A stretch of 64,000 bases of DNA, from assembly GCA_015680905.1 (NCBI GenBank), contig CM027378.1, positions 38,537,001 through 38,601,000 on the forward strand. Reading direction: 5' to 3'. Position numbers and translations under genes: made by a program. Below, one piece after another: positions 11,693 through 23,221 of this stretch. The notes beneath the pieces were generated by a model. It saw only the letters and a list, made by a program, of their open reading frames with translations. It ran no database searches and had not been told where the DNA came from. Within the stretch, counting starts at the first letter, position 1, and every line of letters starts with the position of its first letter. This DNA comes from Coptis chinensis. Taxonomy: Eukaryota > Streptophyta > Magnoliopsida > Ranunculales > Ranunculaceae.

Positions 11693-13748
11693 AACCATCC
11701 CCAAACAACATTTTGCTTGTCCTCAAGCAAATATGTGAAATTAAAATAAGTGGCCAAAAATGTATTTTTAATTAGTCTCGTTTCACTGAGTGCGATTGCA
11801 TTGACCATATACAATAAGGCCTTAAACCGCTAAGAATTCCCAAGTGGACGAGTTATAGCCTCGTGAGAGTTTTCTAGAGAAGGTACTCACAAACTTCATT
11901 TATACTACAACGACTAAAAAATAAAAGTAATTGTTCCCTAATTTTATCTCAGAATCTATACATCTCACTAGTATTTAAACAAAGATGATTATTCTAAAAC
12001 TTAAACTAATACATACATAATAATCAAATCATCTTATGATAAACAACTATATAATGAACTATGATATGAAATGCAATGGAATGTCTGTTTCTGAAGTTTT
12101 TGGGTAGCATGCCTAAGTAGGTTCTCACAAGGAATGTGTCAAAACACATAACACTCTGATTTTTCCACTCAAGTTTGCTAACTCCAGTGTGCAGTAGGCA
12201 CATGTTTCCTCGCAACCTTAATGACAATCCAAGGAAGCTGAGGTCGATCAAACACATCTACCTCTTACTATCACACCAACCTATTCCTAATTGAGCTAGA
12301 GGTCTTTATTAGGTGATACGGGGCGTAGGTGTTGGTTAAAGAAGGAAATAAATGAATATTCAAAAAAACAAGTCTGAGAAAATAGGGTCTTCATATTATG
12401 TAACTTAGAGAAAATCTTGTTCTTTTGGTTCTACACTTTTTGTTCCATACTTTGCCCTTATTTTGGCTTTTGACTCCTTTTGATTCTATTTTTGGAGTTC
12501 TAACTTTTATTTTTCTTTCCTTTTGGAAACTTTCTTTTCTTTTCTTTTTCTTTGGATGTAAACTTTCTTTTCTTTTTCTTTTCTGAAGCAACTAACTAAT
12601 TTTTGTTTACACAGGTTTTTCTCTTATCTTTTTTTCGCTCATCCTATTTCTCAGACTTATCCAGATAGGTAGGCTGATTTTATTTTGATTTATTTTTTAC
12701 TTGGTAAAGGATTTGTGGTTTGTGAAAAGGGTAATGAAAGGCTCAGTGGGGCGATTAGCGGATAATAAATTTCATATAGGTGTGAATTTCTGGCTATATC
12801 GATCTAAAGAGGGCCTAAATTCTTGCTTAGGATATGGTGTGGTGATCAAGCAAGTGGATGTGTGATTTCTCTACTCGGATTTGACTTCTCCCTTGTATCA
12901 TCACTTAGATATTTCACTCTTATGAGGCTTTTAGGCTAGATGCTCACAGAATATGTATTAAGTACTTTAACCAAGGTCTCAGAAAAATACTGTCAAGTAC
13001 AATGAAAGATGCTCATGTAAGATGTTCGTGAAAAGATACAATGACTATTACCTACGTATTAATCTAAGTTTCAAAAATTAAATCCTAATTCAAGTACTAC
13101 GTGAGATTTCTAGACTAATATCATCATGGAGAAGGAAAAATACCATTATCACTAAGTGCATAATATAAACAATATTTATGCTTTTTAATATTTTATAAAA
13201 AAAAAGTGCATAATTTACATCCTAAAAGTGCCTAATTTTTTGCAAATGTTTCTATCCCACCCCCAAACAATCGAACGCTTTGTTCTCAAAGTGTAAAGAT
13301 ATAAGGAAAGAATTTACCATAGAAACGTGGCAAAAATTGGTAGTACCTGTAACAGAAATATTGTAAAGATGATATGATAACATGAATCACGATTAAACTG
13401 TTACATACCAACTAACATCAACTCAACTGGATTAAACATGACAGACAAAGGGTGGCAAAACATTTTAAAATGAAATACCAAACTACGCCACCCCCAAACA
13501 AAATGTGGAAACTTTTTTTAAGATTGAAATTTTTTGTGGCCTATACTCCAGAAAGGTGGTATGTTACAAAAAATTATATGGGTTTTTTTAAGTCAGATTC
13601 TCTAGACTTAATGTGATATATATGTATTAACATGCAGTTTGCCATATATCAATAATCTAAATAATTGTGGATCTTTCCATAAATAGTTAACACGGAATGC
13701 ACCATCAAACAGAATTAAGCACCAAAATTTTCTATGACGTGGCTTAGT
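11693..13748 (-). mobile_element. E1 3' non-coding internal region with PPT
   Basis: Begins with the PPT (complement of 11693-11706, TTTGGGGATGGTT) preceded by the GAGGACAAGCAAAATG context. It contains the conserved palindrome (11827-11847) and pyrimidine-rich TTTTCTTTTC tracts near 12530-12580. Two further PPT-like modules lie at 13257-13268 and 13488-13499. The block at about 13620-13740 (atatatcaataatc...ttccataaatag) is shared with E2 at about 59165-59290. No protein-coding frame is supported. Confidence 0.75.
11827..11847. repeat. Conserved palindrome in E1 3' region
   Basis: Diverged version of the shared palindrome: CCGCTAAG-AATTC-CCAAGTGG. The arms still pair mostly, but with mismatches compared with the copies at 46319 and 51948. 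Confidence 0.65.
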
Positions 13749-16692
13749 TTAATGGGAGTGAATTCTGATGGATCTAGAACCTAATCGAGCATACAGTTTC
13801 TTCTTTTTCCTCTTACGAAAGGGATGCCAAGTGAATGAGCGCGAGAAAATGGATGGTTTTGGAAAATACGTGGGATGTGGACAAGTTTTAGAAGGAAGGA
13901 ATGGGAAAAAAAATGAAAAAGTGTCAGGTGGCTTGTCTTTGGGTATTATTTCTGTATTAGGAGGGTTTAGAAAATCATGAAACACAGGAAAAGCAAGAAG
14001 GTCAAGTGCAAACTCAATGGTTCTTTGAAAAAGTATAGGGAGAGGAACATTCGTGATGGAAGGTGAATGAGTGACATGAGGATGTGAGGTGGGTGAATGG
14101 TGCTCAACTAGTGTTCTTAGTTCTATATCATCAAAGCCTTGAGATATGCAAGACATTCCTGTATAGGAGGGTCAGAAGAATCACGGGGATAGAGGGTGAA
14201 AAATTCTTCTTCCGTCATGGCGTCAAGGGATGAATGGATGTCAATAGAAGGGGACTCGCGAGGTGGTAAAGAAGGGTTGCAAAAGAGTCGAAGGAAATCT
14301 TTCTCGATGTTATCTACATCTAGGGAGTAGAAATTGTGATCTTTGTCTTCTTCCATAAAAGGGGTATCTACTTGTGTAGGGACGAAAGCGTCAGCCGCAC
14401 TAATGTGAGATACAAAACTCTCAATAGACTTCACTTCTCCTTCTACAAGCAAACCTAGTTGTCCCTACTTTTGTCTAAACATGTTAACTTCCACATAAAG
14501 ATTTTCAAAAGAAAGAGTCATCAAGCCATCCCGACAATTGATTTGGGCATTGGCGGTTACCAAGAAAGGACGCCCTAAGATGATGGGAATGGAATCATGA
14601 GCAACTTCTGTGTCGAGAATAACGAAGTCGGTTGGATAGTAAAAATCCTGAACTTTAACGAGAATATTTTTAACTACACCGTTGGGATACTTAATAGAAC
14701 GATCAGCTAACTGCAAAGTCATTTTGGTTGGTTGAAGTTTTGTTAGACCTAGTTGTTTATATAAATAAAAAGGGAGTAAGTTAACACTCGCCCCCGGGTC
14801 TAATAGAGTAGTTGTTATAAAGTAATCCCCTAAGGTGCATTGTACAGTAGGACAACCAAGGTCCTTGTACTTAATAATTCCGTTATGTTCAGATAAAGAG
14901 GGATATTGTTCAGTTAAGAAGGCTTCATTGGGTATGTTGGTTTTCCTCTTCTTGGTGCACAACTCTTTTAGAAACTTAGCGTGTCCAAGTTGACTTTTTA
15001 TATCATCTAGAAAAGGTAGGTTTATAGTCAGATTTTTAAACACTTCTCTAATCTCATCAAAATTCTCGTCCTTTTTAGACACAATTAGTCTCTGGGGATA
15101 CGGTGGTTTATCTCTATATATAGCATAAGGGCAAAAGTATTATTAGTATTTGCTTTATCTTTAGCCATTTTCCATCTAGGTGTCCATATTATAACCTCTA
15201 CAGGTGTAGGATCATCAATTTCTATGGTGGTATTTAGTAAGGTTGTATCTTTTGGTTGTGGTTGGACTGGAACTTCTACAGTTGTAGGGTCTTCAGTTTA
15301 TATGACAGTATTTGGTATGGTTTCATTTTCAGCTTCTGTTTGCGGGCGATCTTCAGGCATAGTTACTTTGTTATCAACTACTCTCCCTGAACGAAGGGTA
15401 GTGATTGCATGTAGGTCTCTTGGGGTTATATTACAATTACACTAAATACTGTTTATTTCGAAGGCGGTGTTTGTTGACTTAGGATTAGGCACTGCTTGAC
15501 CTGGAAGCACGCTTGTTTGGTTATTATTTTGGTTAGGAGACATGTCAATAACCTTTTGGCACAAAGACTGCATAATTTGCATCGTTTGTTGCATCATTTT
15601 AGAGTTTTGATCATGCTGATCTTTCATCAAGTTTGAGTTTTGTTGCATAATTTGATTTTGTTTTTCTAACAAGATCACTACTACTTCGTCTGTAGATAGT
15701 TGAACTGGAATTAAGGCTTGTTGAGCATTTATGTCTTGATGTTGATAGTTCTGGGTCATGGGCACTAAACCTCTATTCTGGTTACCTAAGTTTCCTTGTC
15801 CTTGAGGTTGAGTTAACTGGTTGAAGTTTGATGGTTGTGGTGGTGGTTGTGCATAGACAAGAGGACAATAGAAGTCGGAATTCTCAAGACTAAAACAGAC
15901 ATTACAACGAGTAGAGTTAATGTTCATGACTGGAGTGGGTTGTTGTTGAACAGAGAGGACATCTATATTTTTAGTGAGGGAATCGATAAGAGTTTTAAGC
16001 TCGGGATCAGGTTTAACCTCAAAAGAAGAAGAAGTGGAGAGGGAAGAGTCGTTACCTCCCTAATTGTTGTTCCTCTTAGATTGATCTTCTAAGAATTTAT
16101 AAGCCTCCAAGGCTCCTTTACTAAGAAAACTACCCCAAGTCATGATATCTAGAACCTCTTTATGATGATGTAAAAGCCCCTTAAAGAAGGCACGAACAAG
16201 CGTGTCTTTCGCAAGATTATGATGCAGGCATTCAATGAGAAGGTCAATGAAACGATTCTATGCCTCTGAAAAGGATTCATGAGGATTCTGGCAGAAGAAA
16301 TGAATCTTTTGAAGCATTTCATCTGTTTTCAGTGGTGGGTAAAACTGTTCCATGAACAATTGAACAAGATTAGCCCATGAGTCCACAGAGTTTGGCGTTT
16401 GGGCAGTTAACCAAGAGGCCGCCTTGTCGACTAGGGCGAATGGAAACACCCTAAGTTTAACTTGATCTGGACTTACGCTCAGATGATGGAATGTAGTGAG
16501 AACTTGTTCTGTCCTACGCATATGTTGATAAGGCTTCTTGTGGTCTAAACCATGGAAAACCAGTAACAAGTTAAATATATTCGGGGGAATTCAAAAATCC
16601 CCCACTAGGTCTGCAAGAATGATGCATGACTTTGGGCCATCATTTAGTGCTTTATAAAAGTTAGAGAGAGGAGTCTTTGGTTCTTTAGCCAT
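13749..16692 (-). pseudogene. E1 gag-protease (Athila-like), broken
   Basis: Starts MAKEPKTPLSNF at 16692. The retrotransposon gag domain follows at about 16570-16150 (KLRVFPFALVDKAASWL, LVQLFMEQFYPPLKT, EAYKFLEDQ). A degenerate zinc knuckle CNVC...NSDFYC lies at about 15880; its histidine is replaced by Asn. A Gln/Asn-rich linker follows, then a KFLKELCTKKRK segment. The aspartic protease has active-site DPGA (usual plant form D-[ST/L]-G-A) and flap-distal ILGRPFLVTA at 14465-15082. In-frame stops occur after VGDF, after SEA, and near 15442, and frameshifts lie between 15442 and 15082 and near 14156-14123. No RT or integrase follows the protease. It would make capsid and protease if intact, but is now non-functional. 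Confidence 0.85.
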
Positions 16693-17833
16693 TGATGCAA
16701 GTGTAGTGTGTGAAATTCTAGATAGGCGTGTGGTATTTTGTCTTCGAAAAACAAACCTGATTATACTTGAATTAAAACTCCTCTGACAGAAGAAACGAGG
16801 AGTGGAAGAAAGAGTACCTGAATACCTCCTTGCTAAGCGTATGAATAACGTCTTTAACACGCAATCTCAGTGTATTGAAGAGAGCCTGTGACTAACCTGT
16901 GCAAATCGGGCTTTTCTTCAGAGGGGTGCGGGCGCACTCTGAAATAAGGTACACAAGGGCACAAGGTGCTTTCGTGAAGTAATCTTGATAAAAAAATTGT
17001 TGTTCCAAAGAATAACAAGAGGGAGGTGCGTTCGAAATAGGGTACCAAGCTGGGATTCAGAGTAATCTTATTCGATTTGTGTGTGTGTGTGTGTGTGATG
17101 AATGAACAGTAACAAGAGCGTGAGCATGCTCAGAATATAGGTATAATAGAGCGCGGGCGCGTTCCAAAAAATTTGAAAATTTTACAGTAGTTTGTTAAGA
17201 CATCCAGTAAGTTGCCTGTAAAATTTCAGAACAATCGGAGTTATGAAAGTCCTTCTACTACCCTGCAAAGTTTGTGAAGCAGTTTTCGGAAACAATACAA
17301 ACAACCGAATGGTTAACCAATCAAAACAGAGCCAAAAATCGTCAAATTTTACTGGAGACTCTTGACAGATCATGCATGTTCCTGTAAAAAATGTAGAGCA
17401 ATTGGATTTCTACAAACCCTTCTTATTGGCTGTTGTTCCAGAAATTAAGTGGTGCAAAATTGCAGAAACACACTGGAAACAATCCACTAGTTAGTTGGTC
17501 AAAATAAATAAAAAAACTCTTCAAATTTTTACGGCAAATGCCTGACTTATGAAAGATACTCCTGTAAACATCTTAGAATTTTTGGAATTTCCTAAGCAAC
17601 CTTACTCGTCAGATTTTCTCAAAACTTACGGTGTGAAAGCTGAATACAGTAGTATAAAGATGGTAATAGTTCACTAAGTATAACATCTAGGAAAAATCTG
17701 AAACAATTCCAGTAAATCAACAACACCGTAAAGATTACGCCTGAAAGATTTCATAATTTTTGGAAATTTAGAAATACCTTTACCACAGTATTCTTCACTG
17801 TGAGTCCGCAATCATAAGGGAGTGCAGGCGCGC
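16693..17833 (-). mobile_element. E1 leader, gag-proximal part
   Basis: Non-coding leader between PBS and gag, read on the minus strand. It is cut off at 17833 by the tandem array and resumes at 44303. It contains GC-rich 'gcgggcgcgctc' phrases at about 16921-16940, 17150-17166 and 17820-17833, the family seen also in the E2 leader. A (GT)n microsatellite lies at 17079-17097. Several 'aaatt-tttggaa' phrases recur. No gene is seen. Confidence 0.7.
17079..17097. repeat. (GT)n microsatellite
   Basis: About nine GT units in the E1 leader. Confidence 0.9.
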
Positions 17834-19343
17834 TGTCACACCCCAAATTTCCAGAAAAATTAAAACCGATATTCAATCATCCGAAACCTGTGGTGAAACA
17901 AAACCCACTAACATATTATCAACCACAATATTTAAAATCTAAGATCAAATTAAAACTGAAAGAACAACGCTTCATTTACAAATAAAATTTTTTCTAACCA
18001 ACTCTATTACCTTTGTTTCAATTCAAAACTATACACTTTCGAAAAACTTAAACCAGAAGACTCCAAGAGCAAATCCAAGTCACGTGTCTTCATCCACTGC
18101 ACTCCACCATCTATGTTTCCAAGAACACACCCACGTTGCAAAACAAAGCAAACATGGGTCAAGAAATTGAATTTCTTTGGTATGAGTAGACTAACAACAA
18201 CAAAATATATATAATAATCTTTCAAATGAATAATATAACATTACAAACAATTTCAACTTGGAAGACAATATAGTTCCGTTTTCCAAAAACGGCGTGTAGT
18301 TTCTTCCCAAGTAAGATTTCACCCCTAACATACAAATTCCAAGAATCTCATATAATAGTACTCGTCATTCCCACTTTCCAAAATAACTCACAATACAATA
18401 CCACTTACATTTCATTTATTAACTGCACCTATGATAACCTAATTAAATATGAGTTTGGTATACCTTACCTTTAAGCCAACACGTCGTCTTAGGGTAGGAT
18501 ATTTACGTCCCTGCAGAAAAGATTAATAGATCCTACCCTCCCCAGAAAACAGAGTTAGACATCACAATAAATTGATTTTATCTCACCAAAATTTCATTCA
18601 TGACCACACCTCCTTTAAGACATTTAAGTCTAATTGATATAACTCGTTTAGTCCAAGATATTCGGGAATACCACTTATCATAATACCTATGTTAAGGGTA
18701 GTCATTCATATGACATCATTACGTCATAAAGTTTTGCGTGCATAATCATAGATCTCGGACTATCACAAGTCATTAATAGTTTAAGTAATAACATATCAAG
18801 TTATAGTCATTTCACGTCACATAGAAATTACAATCATTTACTAATATTATTCACCGTCACACTTCATATCCATAACATCACACAATTCATATACTTTTAC
18901 TTTAGTATCACTCGCCTACTTATGAGAGCGAGGAAAAGTCACAACCAAGGAGTACATTCATCCCTTTGTGAGTATCAACTCATACAAACCACGTAAACAT
19001 TTATCATAAGAAATCATATACATCATATGCAATAACTCCATCACACGTAAAATCAATATTTTACTTTGCTTATTACTTATCTCGTTGACTCATTTATTCA
19101 AACCACCCAACCTTTAGTTCCTACTCCACGATTTGCACTACACACATTTGCCAAATCACACATATCCGTCGCCTCGCCACTCACACCGAAAGTACCACTA
19201 CAAGACATACGCCCCAAGCGGGATATCGCCTCCGTGAAACATACTTTCATCTTGTAAACTCAGAACTTGTGAGTCCACCCATGACCATCTCGGGCTTTCC
19301 ATACACATAATCACAAAGCTCTTTTGGGCATAACAAAATATCA

Positions 19344-19630
19344 GGTCATTCATGGCACATTCAATGAATACCTTGGGTCATTCCCGCCACATTCAAGGAA
19401 TACCCATCATAACACTAACGGGCCATTCATGGCACATTCAATAAATGCCCTGAAGTCATTCCCGCCACATTCAAGGAATACCCAAACCTACATTCCCGTA
19501 CATTCAAGGAATACGACCAACCCCAAGGCTTAATACCTTAGTTCCTCTCTAGGGTAGTCCAAACTATTGGGTCATTCATGGCACATTCAATGAATACCGG
19601 GTCATTCATGGCACATTCAATGAATACCCA
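19344..19630. repeat. Minisatellite inside array LTR (copy 1)
   Basis: About eight degenerate units of roughly 28-40 bp built on GTCATTC-TGGCACATTC then AATGAATACC, in two flavours ('catggcacattcaatgaatacc' and 'ccgccacattcaaggaatac', each written only in part). Matching blocks lie at 24734-25020, 30124-30413, 35521-35806 and 40915-41203. Confidence 0.85.
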
Positions 19631-20590
19631 TCTATCACATGACATCACAAGTCATAATATCTCATTACTAAAATCGAGGGTGGAGAGTTCTAAAGATGTG
19701 GGCGACACATTAAAACATTATTATCACTTATAATTATACTAGCATTACTCATGTCAAAATAGACCACACATGCAAAGAGTCACTTTTCGTGGCGTCAAGG
19801 CAAATCAAGCACTTAAATATCATTAAATGTAAAACGGACTTATAATCAAACAAATACAATTTATCTAACCATACTCATATATACAATATCGTAAACAAAT
19901 AGTTCATTAGCCCAAATTCAAGTCCACACACACTAATGTCTAAAACATATCCACATATACTAAAGTCTATATTCATATACAACTTCTATCTCCCACATAT
20001 ATATTTATGTAGTCTCAAAACAACAGTAATTTCTAACATAATCACATAGTTATCACACAAACTAATATATATATTATAGATATAGTGTAGTGGGCGACTT
20101 TTTGCTCAAAGTCGCGCCACGATGATCCAAATCTTTCAAGATTGGAATCAAGCCTTCGTAGTTCTTATTAGCCACATAATCAATGCTAAGGTTTTTTTCC
20201 TACATTCATCCAAATGACATGTAACTTAATTATTTAGAAACTAAGGTATTTAGATATACTTTTTTTCATGTAGAACTCGAAGTCCCAACCTTAGCCCATC
20301 TAAAAGAAAATTTAGGTTGAAAACGGTCAAAATCCTAATTTCAGAAATTGATTTCTGACGGGATATCTTTCGAATGGAACAACTCTTTTCCATTGTGTAT
20401 CCAAACGCATCGAAGCTTTTTGTGTTGCAAAGCTGACGCACAGAACTTACTTTCTCTTGTTTAACAAAAATACCCAATCATCAAGGTCAAATCTTTCTTA
20501 GATAAATGACAACCAAAGTTATACAATATCCGACAGTATTTTATTACTATATATATATCCATATAAACAAACATATGAAAAACTGGAAAA

Positions 20591-20850
20591 GTCAACATTC
20601 ACAGTCAACGGTCAAAGTCAACGGTCAACATTCAAAGTCAACAGTCAACGGTCAAAGGTCAACACCTCATGGTCAAGGTCAAACTCAACATGTCATGGTC
20701 AAAGTCAAACTGACAAAGTCAAACTGTCCAAGTCAAAGTCAAAGGTGAAAGTCAACCGTCCATGGTCAAAGGTCAAAGTCAACGGTCAAACTGTCCTTGT
20801 CAAAGTCAAACTGTCAAAGTCAAAGGTGAAAGTCAACATTCACAGTCAAT
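20591..20850 (-). promoter_or_regulatory. Dense TTGAC (W-box core) cluster in array LTR (copy 1)
   Basis: A hand count gives about 27 GTCAA pentamers on + (TTGAC on the element strand) in 260 bp, many as TTGACC/TTGACT, the core bound by WRKY factors. Matching clusters lie at 25981-26240, 31375-31636, 36769-37028 and 42164-42421. The cluster is about 1.7 kb downstream of the TATA box, so it may be an internal enhancer, an RNA-level feature or simple repeat expansion. Function is inference. Confidence 0.6.
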
Positions 20851-22719
20851 AAATGCCCACCTAACCTATGACATCAACAGTCATAAAACTTAATTCCAAA
20901 ACTTTAGACGTGGAGAGTTCTAAAAGAGTGCGGTAACTTTATTTACGCATTATTGAACTTTATTTTATATATCATTTCAGAGAACGAATGAGTATCTTGA
21001 TTCCTGTAATTTTTATTTACGCGTTATTAATTTCAGGGATGTCTTAGTGTCATAACGTTGCATATCATAAAATACTGCAAAATCACATAGTAGTTAATAC
21101 ACATACACACGTATATATATAGAGGTCTTTAATTTAAATCAAACACGTTAATAGTCCTAGACTTATCCTATTAGACCCGAATTATAATTTTAGGAAAAGT
21201 CAAATTTTGGGTCAATCCGGTCAAAGTCAACTCGGTCAACGCGGTCAACATTGGTCAACCCGACCTAAACTCCAAAACCCAAAAGCCCAAATCCTAAGGC
21301 CCATATTCTAATCTTAAAGTCAAAATTGAAATCCAAAACCACTCAAGCCCACTTACTCGAAGTCGGCCCAAGCCCAATCTAAACTTATTGTTCATAAATT
21401 ATAACTTGACCCATTTGGATTTATAAAACCAAATTTCACACAATAAAAGAAAACCGCCCATGTAAGCAAAATTAGAATCCGCCCCAACAAAATAGAACCA
21501 CCCAACTAAAACCAAAACCGGGCCCAAACCAAATAGAATTCGCCCAAGGCCCAACCGAAATAGAGTCAGATTGGTGAGATGGGGAGCACCGGATCCAAAT
21601 CGCGATCATCCCTCCACCACACGGTTCGGTTTCCGACCACCACCATCCTCCAAACCTAACCAAAATTATTCCCATCAAAACCAACAACATTTAATAAACG
21701 AAAATCCACAAATCATTCACTATGTATTCTTCATCAAACTAGATCGAATTTGGGTCGCCATTATTGGCTTCTCCGAAGCTCCACTCGACAGCCCTCATCA
21801 CTCCACCGATATCATCACAATCAATCCTAAATAAACCAACACGATCCATCCAAAAACAGTTCGAATTATTATCGAGGAAATGGGCGCGCGCCATTAATGG
21901 TGGCCGGGAGCTTTCCACAAAGACTCGCCTCCCACCGAATCTACACTCAATCCTCGCGACAATCAATTCAAGATACAACCCAAAAACAACCACCATCCAC
22001 ATTTGATCGAAACCCTTCCTCCACATTAGATGGCGCCATTGTTACTCGCTTCTGAGCTTGAAAAATTTCATCCCATCACCGACCACCAACCTCCGAAGAT
22101 TTAACCCCGACATCAATCCACAAATTTCCAACGGTTCAACAGAGAAACAAAGAAAAGTGACGAGTCCTGTCTGGCTTTGGACTCGCGACGCCATTATTGA
22201 CGAAATTCAAGCTTTGAGCGATTTTAAGTTTGAGTTTGAAAACCCGACCAAACCGAAGTTTAAACGAAACCCAAGCCGACCTCTTTTCTAACAGTTCAGC
22301 GGTTTAATCACAAATCGAAATTTAAATAAGGTTTAATAAAACAAATGGCATTTAAGTCCAACACAACAAAGATAATGAATGAGCAATATCAATACGAGAA
22401 AACCATACGTTCGGTGAAATAGCAAAATAGCTACTCACCTGTATGAACAGCTCGACGAATCCTCCTAGCCCGATTCGTCGCGCTCCAATGCTCCAGCAAA
22501 CCAGTTTCTCTCTGCCTCCATTTTTAATATATTATATTATCTTCTGAACCCTATTTTCTAGAAAAAGTGTTTATATACTTGGGTCCGAAACCCAAGCCCA
22601 ACATGAACTTCGGCCCAAAACTAGGCCCGTATCCCGAAGTCCAATCAAATTTAATTTTAAATAAATAATTTAATTAATTAATAAATATAAAAATACGTAT
22701 AAAAACACGGGGTGTTATA

Positions 22720-23221
22720 ATATACACACCTTAAAAGGATCTCGTCCCGAGATTCAAGGTAGAGAGTAGATCAACCAAGCAAACACTACGCCAAACAATA
22801 AATCTTCAAAAGCTCTAAAGTTAATGGATTATATCCCAACCACTAAGCTTCAAGAAATAATCTAAAACATGCCATCAAAATTAATTAAACATGTTATTTA
22901 TAGCTTGCACCCAAAGGTCATTGTAAACAAATATTAAAAAAAAAATATAAGTGTATACCCCAAGTATACACACCTTAAAAGGAATACACGTATACAATAT
23001 CGTGATAATCTTACATGTAGACATACGTAGATACAAACCACATAATGAGATGCACCACCCTTTAAAACAATGTATAAAACCAAAATCCAAAATGAGAACA
23101 AAACAAACATGAAAACAACATCTAAACTTAACACAAAAAATACTCTTACCACCCATTACCACAATCCGAGGGGATCACCTAGACCTTCTCATTCTAGGCT
23201 AACCTAAGCTCGATACCAAAA
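22720..23221 (-). mobile_element. Array internal segment 1
   Basis: 502 bp. The left end (element 3' side) reads TCTCGGGACGAGATCC then TTTTAAGGTGTGTATAT on the minus strand, resembling the conserved stretch before the 3' LTR in chromovirus-type gypsy elements. The right end has the primer site at 23208-23218, TGGTATCGAGC, with one base missing from the iMet consensus. No open frame. Confidence 0.8.

Larger units (their letters stand above)
17834..22719 (-). repeat. Array LTR copy 1 (leftmost)
   Basis: 4886 bp. On the element strand it begins TATAACACCCCGTG (at 22719) and ends GGGGTGTGACA (at 17834), so its termini are TA...CA rather than TG...CA. A TATA box (TATATAA) lies at 22577-22571, about 140 nt into the LTR. 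A strong splice-donor-like CAG|GTGAGT lies near 22440. It contains the TTGAC cluster at 20591-20850, a second smaller cluster at about 21195-21260, and the minisatellite at 19344-19630. No protein-coding frame over about 90 codons with a known domain was found. Confidence 0.85.

Noticed and set aside
19344..19630. CRISPR-like array
   Set aside because: Units are directly adjacent and degenerate with no unique spacers, and the DNA is plant nuclear.
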